Counted from the first letter of the stretch, positions 16,832-25,596 are shown. The stretch is 64,000 nt of DNA from Riemerella anatipestifer (GCF_035666175.1 NZ_CP142016.1:2294001-2358000); one strand, 5' to 3'. Notes: a model not told the origin generated them from the sequence alone. Program-made: numbers and translations.

Positions 16832-17977
16832 ATGAGTAAAATATATTTAGATAATGCGGCTACTACGCCACTTTTAGACGAAGTAATAGAGGAAATGGTA
16901 AACTCTATGAAATTTTGTTATGGTAACCCTTCTTCTACGCATAGTATAGGGCAAGAGGCTAAAACTAGGATAGAAGCTGTGAGACGCCAAATCGCTGATT
17001 ATTTAAAGGTGCAACCTGGCGAAATTATCTTTACTTCGTGCGGTACAGAGTCTAATAATATGATTATTAAATCTTGTGTGGAGCATTTGGGTGTGGAGCG
17101 AATTATTACTTCTCCTATAGAGCACAAATGCGTGGCGGAGACTTGTTTGGATATGAAGAAACGCAAGGGCGTGGAGTTGGTATATCTTCGTCCTAATGCA
17201 CAGGGTGATATAGATTTGGTAAAACTAGAGCAAGAATTAAAGAAATCGGATAAAAAAACTTTGGTTACTCTAATGCACGCCAATAATGAGATAGGTAATA
17301 TTTTAGATATCAAAAAGGTATCTGCACTATGTAAAGAAAATGGAGCTTTATTCCATTCGGATACGGTGCAAACGGTAGCTCATTTAGATTTAGATTTTCA
17401 AGAAGTGCCTTTGGATTTTGCCTCTTGTAGTGCTCATAAATTCCACGGACCTAAAGGAGCGGGGTTTGCTTTTGTTAGGAAAGCTTCAGGGCTTCAGTCG
17501 CTTATAACAGGAGGGCCTCAGGAGAGAAGTCTTCGTGCAGGCACAGAAAATGTGAGTGGCATTGTAGGACTTGGCAAGGCTTTAGAAATTGCAATGAGCA
17601 ACCTAGAAAATTATACTTCTCATATTAAAGACATAAAGAATTACGCAATAGAGCAATTATCTGGAAATATTTCAGGAGTTAAATTTAACGGAAGAAGCGC
17701 TGAGCAGGATAGTAGCCTTTATACGGTATTGAGTGTTCTACTGCCATTTAAAAATCCGTTATTGAGCTTGCAGTTGGATATGAAAGGTATTGCTGTTTCT
17801 CAAGGAAGTGCGTGTAGTTCTGGGGCTAGTAAGCCTTCTATGGTAATGATGATGGTAGTAGATGAAGAAGATATGGAGCATACCACACCTCTAAGAGTAT
17901 CTTTTAGCCATCTTACGACTAAGGCTGATATAGATGCATTGGTAAAGGCTCTTAAAGAAATACAGCAAGAATTATAG
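16832..17977 (+). CDS. Cysteine desulfurase (NifS/IscS family)
   Basis: 381 residues. A PLP enzyme that takes sulfur from cysteine to form a protein persulfide for Fe-S clusters or other sulfur transfer. The PLP lysine is in SAHKFHGPKGAG (about residue 203) and the catalytic cysteine loop is SQGSACSSG (about 328). The short active-site loop and length fit group I NifS/IscS. It is not next to iscU or suf genes, so a specialised sulfur donor is possible. It begins 4 bp after the upstream exported protein. Confidence 0.93.
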   Translation: MSKIYLDNAATTPLLDEVIEEMVNSMKFCYGNPSSTHSIGQEAKTRIEAVRRQIADYLKVQPGEIIFTSCGTESNNMIIKSCVEHLGVERIITSPIEHKCVAETCLDMKKRKGVELVYLRPNAQGDIDLVKLEQELKKSDKKTLVTLMHANNEIGNILDIKKVSALCKENGALFHSDTVQTVAHLDLDFQEVPLDFASCSAHKFHGPKGAGFAFVRKASGLQSLITGGPQERSLRAGTENVSGIVGLGKALEIAMSNLENYTSHIKDIKNYAIEQLSGNISGVKFNGRSAEQDSSLYTVLSVLLPFKNPLLSLQLDMKGIAVSQGSACSSGASKPSMVMMMVVDEEDMEHTTPLRVSFSHLTTKADIDALVKALKEIQQEL

Positions 17978-18032
17978 AAATAAACGATATTAACTATCGA
18001 TATATAAATACTAAAATAAAAGAATAAAGTAA

Positions 18033-18040
18033 TATATTTG
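18033..18040 (+). promoter_or_regulatory. -7 promoter element for trxA
   Basis: TATATTTG, 20 bp before the thioredoxin ATG. Confidence 0.5.
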
Positions 18041-18060
18041 CAGACTAAAAATGTAAAATT

Positions 18061-18378
18061 ATGGCATTAGAAATTACAGACAGCAATTTTAAAGAAGTAG
18101 TAATAAACTCAGACAAGCCTGTATTAGTAGACTTTTGGGCAGTATGGTGTGGGCCATGCAGAATGCTAGGACCTATCGTAGAAGAATTAGCAAATGATTT
18201 TGAAGGCAAAGCAGTTGTAGGTAAAGTAGATGTAGATAACAACCAGCAGGTAGCTATGGAGTACGGTATTAGAAATATACCTACAGTTCTTATCTTCAAG
18301 AATGGAGAAGTGGTAGATAAGTTAGTAGGCGTGTCTCCTAAGGAGGTTATTGCAGAAAAATTATCAGCACATTTATAA
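18061..18378 (+). CDS. trxA: Thioredoxin
   Basis: 105 residues, the classic thioredoxin length, with the redox site WCGPCR and the cis-proline loop RNIPTVLIFKNGE. It is a cytoplasmic dithiol reductant. There is no signal peptide. It has its own promoter element and a terminator, so it is monocistronic. Confidence 0.95.
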   Translation: MALEITDSNFKEVVINSDKPVLVDFWAVWCGPCRMLGPIVEELANDFEGKAVVGKVDVDNNQQVAMEYGIRNIPTVLIFKNGEVVDKLVGVSPKEVIAEKLSAHL

Positions 18379-18399
18379 AAAAAAATAAATTGATTTATA

Positions 18400-18430
18400 A
18401 GCACTTTCTAAAATGAAGGTGCTTTTTTTT
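18400..18430 (+). terminator. Terminator after trxA
   Basis: AGCACTTTC and GAAGGTGCT form the stem (one G-T pair), followed by eight T's. Confidence 0.85.
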
Positions 18431-18439
18431 ATATAAAAT

Positions 18440-18470
18440 TTTGTTTGTATTGAAAAAAGTTATACTTTTG
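18440..18470 (+). promoter_or_regulatory. Promoter of the tRNA-Asp pair
   Basis: TTTG at 18440-18443, a 19-bp spacer and TACTTTTG at 18463-18470. This is a full match to the Bacteroidetes TTTG-N19-TAnnTTTG promoter, about 60 bp before the first tRNA. Confidence 0.75.
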
Positions 18471-18530
18471 CAACCACATTATTCAGATAAGCGTTCTGAT
18501 ACATAATTAAGAATAATGTTCTTATAAAAA

Positions 18531-18604
18531 GATCCGGTAGTTCAGCTGGTTAGAATACCTGCCTGTCACGCAGGTGGTCGCGGGTTCGAGCCCCGTCCGG
18601 ATCG
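18531..18604 (+). tRNA. tRNA-Asp (GTC), copy 1
   Basis: A 74-nt cloverleaf. The acceptor arm is GATCCGG with CCGGATC, the anticodon loop CTGTCAC gives GTC, and the T arm contains GGTTCGAGCC. CCA is not encoded and must be added after transcription. Confidence 0.96.
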
Positions 18605-18624
18605 CTTTTTTATAACTTTTTTCT

Positions 18625-18698
18625 GATCCGGTAGTTCAGCTGGTTAGAATACCTGCCTGTCACGCAGGTGGTCGCGGGTTCGAGCCCCGTCCGGATCG
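18625..18698 (+). tRNA. tRNA-Asp (GTC), copy 2
   Basis: Identical in all 74 nt to the copy at 18531, separated by a 20-nt A/T-rich spacer. The two are evidently co-transcribed, with one promoter upstream and one terminator downstream. Confidence 0.96.
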
Positions 18699-18714
18699 CA
18701 GTATTTATGGTTAG

Positions 18715-18742
18715 AACCTCTAGTGTCAACTGGAGGTTTTTT
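18715..18742 (+). terminator. Terminator after the tRNA-Asp pair
   Basis: AACCTC...AGT pairs with ACT...GAGGTT around GTCA and is followed by seven T's. Confidence 0.85.
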
Positions 18743-18844
18743 TGTTTTTAGACTTTTCTTGCTGTTAAAAATCATCTTAGATACTTTTCATTTTTAGCTA
18801 AATAATCTTAACTTTATAGAGTAAAATAAAAGTAAGATTATTAT

Positions 18845-19699
18845 ATGATACCAAAGACTGATTTAGAGAAAATGAAAACCAAAGAGGATCTGATGAAATA
18901 CCTCTACAAGAATCAAGATGAAGATTCTAAATATGCTGCTCTTATAGAAAAGATAGAGTATGAAGATGAGTTAAAATTGTTACAAACTGAACTTGTAAAT
19001 CTTCAGAACTGGATTAAAAATACGGGTAAAAAAGTTGCTATTATTTTTGAAGGTAGAGATGCGTCTGGTAAAGGGGGGACTATTAAGCGTTTTGCGGAAC
19101 ATCTTAACCCTCGTGCTATGCGTATTGTAGCTCTTAATAAACCTACAGATGTAGAGCGAGGACAATGGTATTTTCGTAGATATATTAAAGAACTTCCTAA
19201 TTCTGGTGAGATTGTTTTCTTTGATAGAAGTTGGTATAATAGAGCGGTAGTGGAGCCTGTGATGGGGTTCTGTACGCCAGAGCAATATGAGGAATATATG
19301 GTTCAGGTGCCAGAGTTTGAGCATATGCTTTACGAATCGGGGACGCATATTATTAAATTTTGGTTTTCTGTAAGTAAAGATGAACAGTTATTCCGTTTTA
19401 ATAGTAGGCTTCAAAATCCACTGAAAAAATGGAAATATAGCCCCGTAGATGAAAAAGGACAGGAACTATGGGACGAGTTCACAAAATACAAAAATCAGAT
19501 GTTTTCTAGAACTCATAATGCCTTTTCGCCTTGGGTGGTGGTGAAGTCTGATAATAAAAAGAGAGCGAGGCTAGAGGCGATAAGGTATGTGCTTAGTCAG
19601 TTTAATTACGAAGGGAAAGGAGAGAGTGAGGTTTCTCTTAACCCAGACCCTAGTGTGGTACAGAGGTACTTTAGAATGATTAAGCAAATAGATTTTTAA
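18845..19699 (+). CDS. Polyphosphate kinase 2, paralogue 1
   Basis: 284 residues of the PPK2 family. PPK2 enzymes use polyphosphate to phosphorylate nucleotides (or the reverse). Walker A is EGRDASGKGG (about residue 69). The Walker-B/lid region is FFDRSWYNRAVVEPVMGFC, and the C-terminal SPVDEKGQELWDEFTKYK is conserved. The N-terminal 55 residues are a charged helical extension. Whether it prefers NDP or NMP acceptors cannot be read safely. The second paralogue follows after 18 bp. Confidence 0.92.
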   Translation: MIPKTDLEKMKTKEDLMKYLYKNQDEDSKYAALIEKIEYEDELKLLQTELVNLQNWIKNTGKKVAIIFEGRDASGKGGTIKRFAEHLNPRAMRIVALNKPTDVERGQWYFRRYIKELPNSGEIVFFDRSWYNRAVVEPVMGFCTPEQYEEYMVQVPEFEHMLYESGTHIIKFWFSVSKDEQLFRFNSRLQNPLKKWKYSPVDEKGQELWDEFTKYKNQMFSRTHNAFSPWVVVKSDNKKRARLEAIRYVLSQFNYEGKGESEVSLNPDPSVVQRYFRMIKQIDF

Positions 19700-19717
19700 T
19701 TATAAATAAACATCAAT

Positions 19718-20524
19718 ATGGAACTTACAGATACACAATATAAAAAACTAGATACTAAAAAGGGTCTTTACGCTCTATTGCAGTCAGATACGCTTAATCC
19801 AGACAAAGCATTGCGTACGATAAAGTACGAGAAAAGATTGGCTAAATTACAAGAAGAGCTTATCAAAATGCAAAATTGGGTAGTAGAAAATAAACAGAGA
19901 GTAATCATTATTTTTGAAGGTAGAGATGCCGCTGGTAAAGGAGGGGCGATAAGAAGAATTACTGAGCATCTTAACCCTAGAGAGCATCGTGTGGTTGCTC
20001 TTCCAAAGCCTAATGAGGTAGAGCAAGGTCAATGGTATTTTCAGCGATACATCAGTCAGTTGCCAAAAGCAGGGGAAATTGTATTTTTTGATAGAAGTTG
20101 GTACAACCGTGCAGTAGTAGAGCCTGTTAATGGTTTTTGTACAAAAGAAGAGTATGATATTTTTATGTCGCAAGTCAATGAGTTTGAAAAAATGCTAGTA
20201 AACTCGGGTACTTATTTGCTCAAGTTGTATTTCTCCATTTCAAAAGAAGAACAAGCAAAGAGATTTGCTGATATTATAGAAAATCCACTTAAAAAATGGA
20301 AGTATAGTCCTGTAGATGCTAAGGCTTTAGATTTATGGGATGTTTATACGGAATATAAGGAAAAAATGTTTGAGGTTTCGGATACAGAAATTGCACCGTG
20401 GAAGGTACTAAAAGCCAATAAAAAATCTAAGGCAAGAGTAGAAGCATTAGAGTATATATTGGATAAAATTCCGTACGAACCGAAGAACTCAGAGGTGATA
20501 ACTCACGAAGAGTTAGAAGATTAA
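19718..20524 (+). CDS. Polyphosphate kinase 2, paralogue 2
   Basis: 268 residues, collinear with the upstream PPK2. Walker A is EGRDAAGKGG, then FFDRSWYNRAVVEPVNGFC and the matching C-terminal SPVDAKALDLWDVYTEYK. The two share the family core but differ widely outside it, so the duplication is old. They may divide labour, for example NMP versus NDP phosphorylation (inference). A terminator follows. Confidence 0.92.
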   Translation: MELTDTQYKKLDTKKGLYALLQSDTLNPDKALRTIKYEKRLAKLQEELIKMQNWVVENKQRVIIIFEGRDAAGKGGAIRRITEHLNPREHRVVALPKPNEVEQGQWYFQRYISQLPKAGEIVFFDRSWYNRAVVEPVNGFCTKEEYDIFMSQVNEFEKMLVNSGTYLLKLYFSISKEEQAKRFADIIENPLKKWKYSPVDAKALDLWDVYTEYKEKMFEVSDTEIAPWKVLKANKKSKARVEALEYILDKIPYEPKNSEVITHEELED

Positions 20525-20534
20525 GATAGTTTAC

Positions 20535-20565
20535 AAAAGGTGGCTTATTAGTCGCCTTTTTTGTT
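20535..20565 (+). terminator. Terminator after the PPK2 pair
   Basis: AAAAGGTGGC pairs with GTCGCCTTTT (with G-T pairs) around TTATTA, followed by T's. Confidence 0.8.
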
Positions 20566-20587
20566 TTAGGTTTGCGGAATATCTAGG

Positions 20588-20618
20588 TTGGTGGTTCATA
20601 TAAAAATTAGTACATTTG
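20588..20618 (+). promoter_or_regulatory. Promoter of lpd
   Basis: TTG at 20588-20590 and TACATTTG at 20611-20618 with a 20-bp spacer, ahead of the ATG at 20652. Confidence 0.6.
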
Positions 20619-20651
20619 TCAGGGTAAAAACAAAAATAAATTTGAATTATA

Positions 20652-22055
20652 ATGAGTCAATTTGATGTTACTGTTATCGGTTCTGGACCTGGAGGTTATG
20701 TGGCAGCTATTCGTTGTGCACAATTAGGTTTTAAAACAGCTATTATAGAGAAATATCCTACTTTGGGAGGAACATGTCTTAATGTAGGATGTATTCCGTC
20801 TAAGGCACTTTTGGATAGTTCGGAGCATTTTGAAAATGCGAAGCATAACTTTGCAAACCACGGGATTGTTATCAACGAGCCTAAAGCAGATTTGGCTAGA
20901 ATGATAGAGCGAAAAAACGAAGTGGTAGACCAAACTACTAAAGGGATTAATTTCCTAATGGACAAAAACAAGATTACAGTTTTTGAAGGAGTGGGAAGTT
21001 TTGAAACGGCAACTAAAATCAAAGTAACAAAAAATGATGGCTCTACAGAGTCTATTGAGTCTAAATATACCATTATAGCTACAGGTTCTAAGCCTTCTTC
21101 TTTACCTTTTATCAGTTTAGATAAAGAAAGAATCATAACCTCTACGGAAGCTCTTAATTTGAAAGAAATACCTAAACATCTTGTCGTAATTGGTGGTGGT
21201 GTTATAGGGCTAGAGCTTGGTTCTGTTTACAAAAGACTTGGTTCTGAGGTAACAGTGGTAGAGTATTTAGATAAAATTATCCCAGGAATGGACGGTTCTT
21301 TATCTAAAGAATTGCAAAAAGTTCTTAAAAAACAAGGAATGAAATTTATGCTTTCTACAGCGGTTTCTGCGGTGGAAAGAAAAGGCGATACAGTAGTAGT
21401 AATGGCTAAAGATAAGAAGGGAGAAGAAGTAAGTGTAGAGGGAGATTATTGCTTAGTATCAGTGGGAAGAAGACCTTATACGGATGGTTTAGGCTTAGAG
21501 AACGCAGGTGTGGATTTAGACGAAAGAGGAAGAGTAAAAGTAAACGACCATCTTCAGACTAATGTGTCTAACATCTATGCGATTGGTGATGTGGTTAAGG
21601 GAGCTATGTTGGCCCACAAGGCGGAAGAAGAAGGTGTTTTTGTAGCAGAAACTTTGGCAGGGCAAAAACCTCATATCAACTACAATCTAATACCAGGAGT
21701 GGTTTACACTTGGCCAGAAGTAGCTGGAGTAGGGAAGACAGAAGAGCAGCTTAAAGAAGAAGGCGTTTCTTATAAGGTAGGAAGTTTCCCAATGAGAGCC
21801 TTGGGTAGAAGCCGTGCGAGTGGAGATATTGATGGACTAATTAAGGTATTGGCTGATGAAAAAACAGACGAAATTTTAGGAGTTCATATGATAGGAGCTC
21901 GTGCTGCGGATATGATTGCAGAAGCTGTAGTAGCTATGGAATTCCGTGCGAGTGCAGAAGATATTTCAAGAATTTCTCACGCTCACCCAACATTTACAGA
22001 GGCTATTAAAGAAGCGGCTTTAGATGCTACAGGAAAAAGAGCATTGCATATGTAA
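20652..22055 (+). CDS. lpd: Dihydrolipoyl dehydrogenase (E3)
   Basis: 467 residues. It reoxidises the dihydrolipoyl arm of 2-oxo-acid dehydrogenase complexes with FAD and NAD. Visible are the FAD loop GSGPGGY, the redox disulfide GGTCLNVGCIPSK, the NAD-binding GGGVIGLELGSVY, AIGDVV and the C-terminal HAHPTFTEA with the catalytic His-Glu pair. It lies apart from pdhA-pdhC but probably serves that complex and also the oxoglutarate or glycine systems. It is monocistronic, with a strong terminator. Confidence 0.96.
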   Translation: MSQFDVTVIGSGPGGYVAAIRCAQLGFKTAIIEKYPTLGGTCLNVGCIPSKALLDSSEHFENAKHNFANHGIVINEPKADLARMIERKNEVVDQTTKGINFLMDKNKITVFEGVGSFETATKIKVTKNDGSTESIESKYTIIATGSKPSSLPFISLDKERIITSTEALNLKEIPKHLVVIGGGVIGLELGSVYKRLGSEVTVVEYLDKIIPGMDGSLSKELQKVLKKQGMKFMLSTAVSAVERKGDTVVVMAKDKKGEEVSVEGDYCLVSVGRRPYTDGLGLENAGVDLDERGRVKVNDHLQTNVSNIYAIGDVVKGAMLAHKAEEEGVFVAETLAGQKPHINYNLIPGVVYTWPEVAGVGKTEEQLKEEGVSYKVGSFPMRALGRSRASGDIDGLIKVLADEKTDEILGVHMIGARAADMIAEAVVAMEFRASAEDISRISHAHPTFTEAIKEAALDATGKRALHM

Positions 22056-22079
22056 TTGATTTATAGATAAATTAATATA

Positions 22080-22119
22080 AAAATCGCTGTTAGAGAAATT
22101 TCTCTAACAGCGATTTTTT
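22080..22119 (+). terminator. Strong terminator after lpd
   Basis: A perfect long palindrome (AAAATCGCTGTTAGAGAAA with its complement) centred at 22098/22099 and followed by T's. Confidence 0.9.
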
Positions 22120-22131
22120 ATAGGTATTTAT

Positions 22132-22224
22132 TCAATAATTATTGAATTTGAAAGAATTGAGAATACCTGAACTATAAATTGCTCCATTTGGATTATAAAT
22201 AGTTCTAGGAGCTGTATTCTTTCA
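22132..22224 (-). pseudogene. Possible fossil of a protein C-terminus
   Basis: On the minus strand about 28 codons read NTAPRTIYNPNGAIYSSG..., ending SFKFNNY and a TGA. The composition is that of a real protein tail rather than random A/T-rich sequence. A stop lies a few codons upstream and no start or RBS is seen. It may be the end of a deleted gene, but the stretch is short and the call is tentative. Confidence 0.25.
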
Positions 22225-22248
22225 ATATAAATATAATTTAGCTAGGTA

Positions 22249-23478
22249 TTATTCTTTATAAACAATATACTTCTGACGAATTTTTTCAAACTCTTGTAAG
22301 TCTTTTTGCCAAGATTTTTTGATTTCCGTTTCGCTTTTTCCTTGTATAATTTGAAGCCTTAGTTGGTCAGTCCCTGCTAAAGTATCAAACCAAAGATTTT
22401 TGATGAAAAACGGTTTATTAGGATTTTTATAGTTTTTGTAAGCCGTAATTATCCATTCTAGGTTAAGTTCTCTCAAATCTTTAGAGTATTTAGAGAGGTT
22501 TTCTCCATAGCATAATTGTCCGTTAAAAGGCGGATTTTTAGCTCCAAAATTAGGCTTTGGAGTGAATTTATAACTTAATTTTTTAGTCCATGGTGAGCCA
22601 TAAATTTGGAAAGGATAGTCAGTGCCGCGTCCTACCGAAACCTCAGCTCCTTCAAAAAAACATAGGGAAGGATATAGGTTGATAGACTTATCATTTGGTA
22701 AGTTAGGAGAAGGGCGTCTAAGTATAGGATAGCGTTGTTTTTTATGGTAATTTTTCATTGGGATTAAGGTATACTTAGTTTTTATTTTATTTTTAAGCCA
22801 ACCTTCGCCGTTTACCATATTACCGTACTCGCCAATGGTTAATCCATAAACTATAGGGACTGGGTGCATACCCACAAAACTTGTCCATTTTTCCTTTAAT
22901 ATAGGTCCATCTGTGTAGCCGTCGTGAGGGTTAGGTCTATCTAGTACAATCACTTCTACATTATGCTCTGCGGCAGCTTCCATCACATAGGCAAGGGTTG
23001 AAATATAGGTGTAAAATCTTACCCCAACATCTTGAATATCAAAAAGAATAATGTCTAAATCTTTGACTTGCTCTACGGTTGGTTTTTTGTTTTTACCATA
23101 AAGAGAAATAATGGGAATACCTGTTTTGGTATCTACGCCATTTTTTACATATTCCCCTGCGTCGGCTTCGCCTCTAAAACCGTGTTCTGGAGCGAAAACT
23201 CTTCTAATATCTATAGTATTTTCTCTTAGGAAATCCACAATGCTGAGTGTATCTAGGGTAGTAGGATTATGTTTTTGTGGTTTTAGTACCAGCCCTGTTT
23301 GGTTGGTTACCACGCCTACTTTTTTATTTTTTAATAGAGGAAGATAAAGCTCTGGTTGGTCGGCTCCTGTTTTAAAATCAGGACAAATGTTACCATTTTG
23401 AGCATAGTTTCTACCAGATAACCCTAAATAAATTAGGCAAATCAATAGTAAATTTTTAATTTTGAGGCTTAAATACAT
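22249..23478 (-). CDS. NamZ-like exo-beta-N-acetylmuramidase (DUF1343)
   Basis: About 409 residues. The DUF1343 family includes NamZ, an exo-lytic N-acetylmuramidase acting on peptidoglycan fragments. Conserved stretches are VVTNQTG, FAPEHGFRGEADAG, LFDIQDVGVRFYTYI, LDRPNPHDG and EGAEVSVGRGTDYPFQ. The ATG at 23476-23478 gives a signal peptide ending ...GLSGRNYAQ; an ATG six codons earlier (23494-23496) is also possible and would overlap the divergent gene. It is therefore exported, probably periplasmic. The divergent ABC-permease gene starts 5 bp away. Confidence 0.85.
   Translation of the reverse strand: MYLSLKIKNLLLICLIYLGLSGRNYAQNGNICPDFKTGADQPELYLPLLKNKKVGVVTNQTGLVLKPQKHNPTTLDTLSIVDFLRENTIDIRRVFAPEHGFRGEADAGEYVKNGVDTKTGIPIISLYGKNKKPTVEQVKDLDIILFDIQDVGVRFYTYISTLAYVMEAAAEHNVEVIVLDRPNPHDGYTDGPILKEKWTSFVGMHPVPIVYGLTIGEYGNMVNGEGWLKNKIKTKYTLIPMKNYHKKQRYPILRRPSPNLPNDKSINLYPSLCFFEGAEVSVGRGTDYPFQIYGSPWTKKLSYKFTPKPNFGAKNPPFNGQLCYGENLSKYSKDLRELNLEWIITAYKNYKNPNKPFFIKNLWFDTLAGTDQLRLQIIQGKSETEIKKSWQKDLQEFEKIRQKYIVYKE
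23457..23464 (+). promoter_or_regulatory. -7 element for the ABC permease, inside the NamZ-like gene
   Basis: TAATTTTG on the plus strand, 19 bp before the TTG start at 23484. It lies inside the first codons of the opposite-strand gene. Confidence 0.45.
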
Positions 23479-23483
23479 AGGTT

Positions 23484-24713
23484 TTGAAATTTCCATTATA
23501 TTTTTCTAAAAAAATAGCATTCTCCAAAGATAACAAAAATAATCTTTCTAAGGTGATTGTGTTTATTGGTAGGCTGTCTGTTGCGTTGGGGGTCATTGTT
23601 TCTTTAATTACGGTAGCCACAGGTTTGGGAGCTAAAAAAGCCATCAAAAATAAGATGGGAGATTTTTCGGGGCATATTTCTGTGAAATCTACTAGGTCTA
23701 ATTCGTCTTACAACTCTTCAGTTCTAGACTTAAAAGAAATCAATATAAATCAAATTAAGACCTTACAAGAAGTAGAAGGTATGCAGTCTTATGCGTCTGT
23801 AAGTGGTATTCTTAGGACAGAAGAAAATTTCTCTGGGATTTTATTAAAAGGTGTTGGGAAAGATTTTGATACCAAAAGATTTGAAAAATTTTTGGTGGAA
23901 GGTAGCGTTCCGAACTTTACAGAAAAGGGATATAATAATGAGGTTATATTACCAGAAAAAATAGCCAATGATTTAAGGCTTAAACTAAACGATGAAATCG
24001 TGGCTATTTTCTCTAAAGAAGACCAAAAGCCAATCTACCGAAAATTCAAAGTAAAAGGGATTTACAAAACGGATATCAAAATGATAGACGACCTATTTAT
24101 CATAGGAGATATCAACCATGTGAGGAGGATACAAAATATGGATAAAACTGCCATAGGAGGTATAGATATTTTCCTTAAAGATATGGGAGAAATAGATGAG
24201 GTTTTTCCAAAGATTGAAGAGAGAATAGGATATAAAAACTATGCTGAAAAGATAACAGATAAGTATCCAGAAATTGTAAATTGGATTAACATTTTTGATA
24301 CCAATATAGCTTTAATTATCACAATTATGTTGGTGGTTGTAGTCATCAATATTGTAATGGTGTTGCTTATTTTAATTATAGAACGCACCAATTCCATAGG
24401 GGTATTGAAAACTTTGGGAGCAAATAATGCTCAAATACGAGCTATTTTCATCAATTATACTTTACTTATTATGGTTCCTGGTTTGTTGGTTGGGAATTTT
24501 ATAGGATTGGGACTACTACTTTTACAAAAATGGACGGGCATTGTTCAACTCAATCCTGATAACTATTACATCAGTACCGTGCCTATAGATTTGAATCCTA
24601 TTTACATTGTGGCAATTTCTTTAGGGATTTTGTTGGTGTCTGCGGTGTCACTTATTTTTCCTAGTTATTTAATTAGTAAAATATCACCAGTTAAAGCGAT
24701 TAAATACAATTAA
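23484..24713 (+). CDS. LolC/E-like ABC transporter permease
   Basis: 409 residues. One membrane segment lies near the N-terminus (VALGVIVSLITVATGLG), a periplasmic MacB/LolE-type domain spans about 50-270, and three further membrane segments lie between about 275 and 400 around the FtsX-like core (RTNSIGVLKTLGANNAQIRAIF). Such permeases extract lipoproteins from the inner membrane or act in related export. The start is a TTG: the preceding in-frame codon region has a stop at 23478-23480, and the protein sequence MKFPLYFSKKIAFSK is the family's usual N-terminus. No ATPase gene is adjacent. Confidence 0.85.
   Translation: MKFPLYFSKKIAFSKDNKNNLSKVIVFIGRLSVALGVIVSLITVATGLGAKKAIKNKMGDFSGHISVKSTRSNSSYNSSVLDLKEININQIKTLQEVEGMQSYASVSGILRTEENFSGILLKGVGKDFDTKRFEKFLVEGSVPNFTEKGYNNEVILPEKIANDLRLKLNDEIVAIFSKEDQKPIYRKFKVKGIYKTDIKMIDDLFIIGDINHVRRIQNMDKTAIGGIDIFLKDMGEIDEVFPKIEERIGYKNYAEKITDKYPEIVNWINIFDTNIALIITIMLVVVVINIVMVLLILIIERTNSIGVLKTLGANNAQIRAIFINYTLLIMVPGLLVGNFIGLGLLLLQKWTGIVQLNPDNYYISTVPIDLNPIYIVAISLGILLVSAVSLIFPSYLISKISPVKAIKYN
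23525..23532 (-). promoter_or_regulatory. -7 element for the NamZ-like gene, inside the permease gene
   Basis: Reads TATCTTTG on the minus strand, 46 bp upstream of the 23478 start. It lies within the coding region of the divergent permease. Confidence 0.4.
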
Positions 24714-24734
24714 GGTACATCAGTGATTTTTCTG

Positions 24735-24742
24735 TACTTTTG
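24735..24742 (+). promoter_or_regulatory. -7 promoter element for prmA
   Basis: TACTTTTG, 18 bp before the prmA ATG at 24761. Confidence 0.5.
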
Positions 24743-24760
24743 TGGAAACAATACATTAGA

Positions 24761-25592
24761 ATGCAATCTTATTTAGAATTCAAATTTACCATTACGCCAC
24801 CTCAGCCTTGGAGCGAAATTTTAATGGCGGAACTTATACATATTGGCTTTGATAGCTTTACAGAGGAAACTAACGGTATTTTAGCCTACATTCCAAAGAA
24901 CGATTTAAACGAAGACGCGATAAAATCACTCTATATTTTTGAGCAAAAAGGTGTGGAGATAGATTATACCTATACAGAAATGCCTAATATTAATTGGAAC
25001 GAAGAATGGGAAAAAAACTTTTCGCCCATAAACGTAGAAGATAAAGTTTACATTAGAGCAGAGTTTCACGAGCCTCAACCGCTGGATTATGAAATTATCA
25101 TACAGCCTAAAATGTCTTTTGGTACGGGGCATCATGCCACTACTTACCTGATGATTCAGCAAATGTTGGAAATGGATTTTAAAGGTAAAAAAAATCTTGG
25201 ATATGGGCTGTGGGACTTCAGTATTGGCAATCTTCGCTAAACTGAAAGAAGCAGGAGATACTTTAGCCATAGATATAGACCCTTGGTCGGTAGAAAATTC
25301 CAAAGAAAACGCAGACCGAAACCAAGTCAGTTTAAGGATAGAAGAAGGCACTGCCGAGAATTTAGGACAGGAAAAATTTGACATTATATTGGCAAACATC
25401 AATAGAAATATTCTTATTTCTGATATTCCAACTTATGTTTCGGTGTTAGAAAAAGGCGGTAAGTTGTTATTATCAGGCTTATGCTTTTTTGATGTAGAAG
25501 ACATTATGGAAGTTTGTATGGCACAGAACCTTACACTCAACAAAAAAGTGCAAAGAGAAGAGTGGGTAAGTCTGCTTTTAGAAAAAAACTAA
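24761..25592 (+). pseudogene. prmA: prmA, ribosomal protein L11 methyltransferase, frameshifted
   Basis: PrmA trimethylates ribosomal protein L11 using SAM. The frame from 24761 encodes the N-terminal domain and the start of the catalytic domain (INWNEEWEKNFSPI, KMSFGTGHHATT) but then shifts at an A8 run (25187-25194). The other frame continues with the SAM motif LDMGCGTSVLAIFAKLKEAG, DIDPWSVENS, ILANINRNIL and the normal C-terminus to 25592. The span is 832 nt, so removing one base gives 276 residues, the normal PrmA length. It is either a recent +1 mutation, a slippery tract rescued by slippage, or a sequencing error. The upstream ORF ends at 25240. Confidence 0.88.
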
Positions 25593-25596
25593 ACGC

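Noticed and set aside
18531..18698. Tandem tRNA-Asp as an integration (att) site
   Set aside because: The two copies are complete, adjacent and flanked by a normal promoter and terminator. No integrase or element is next to them, so simple tandem duplication suffices.
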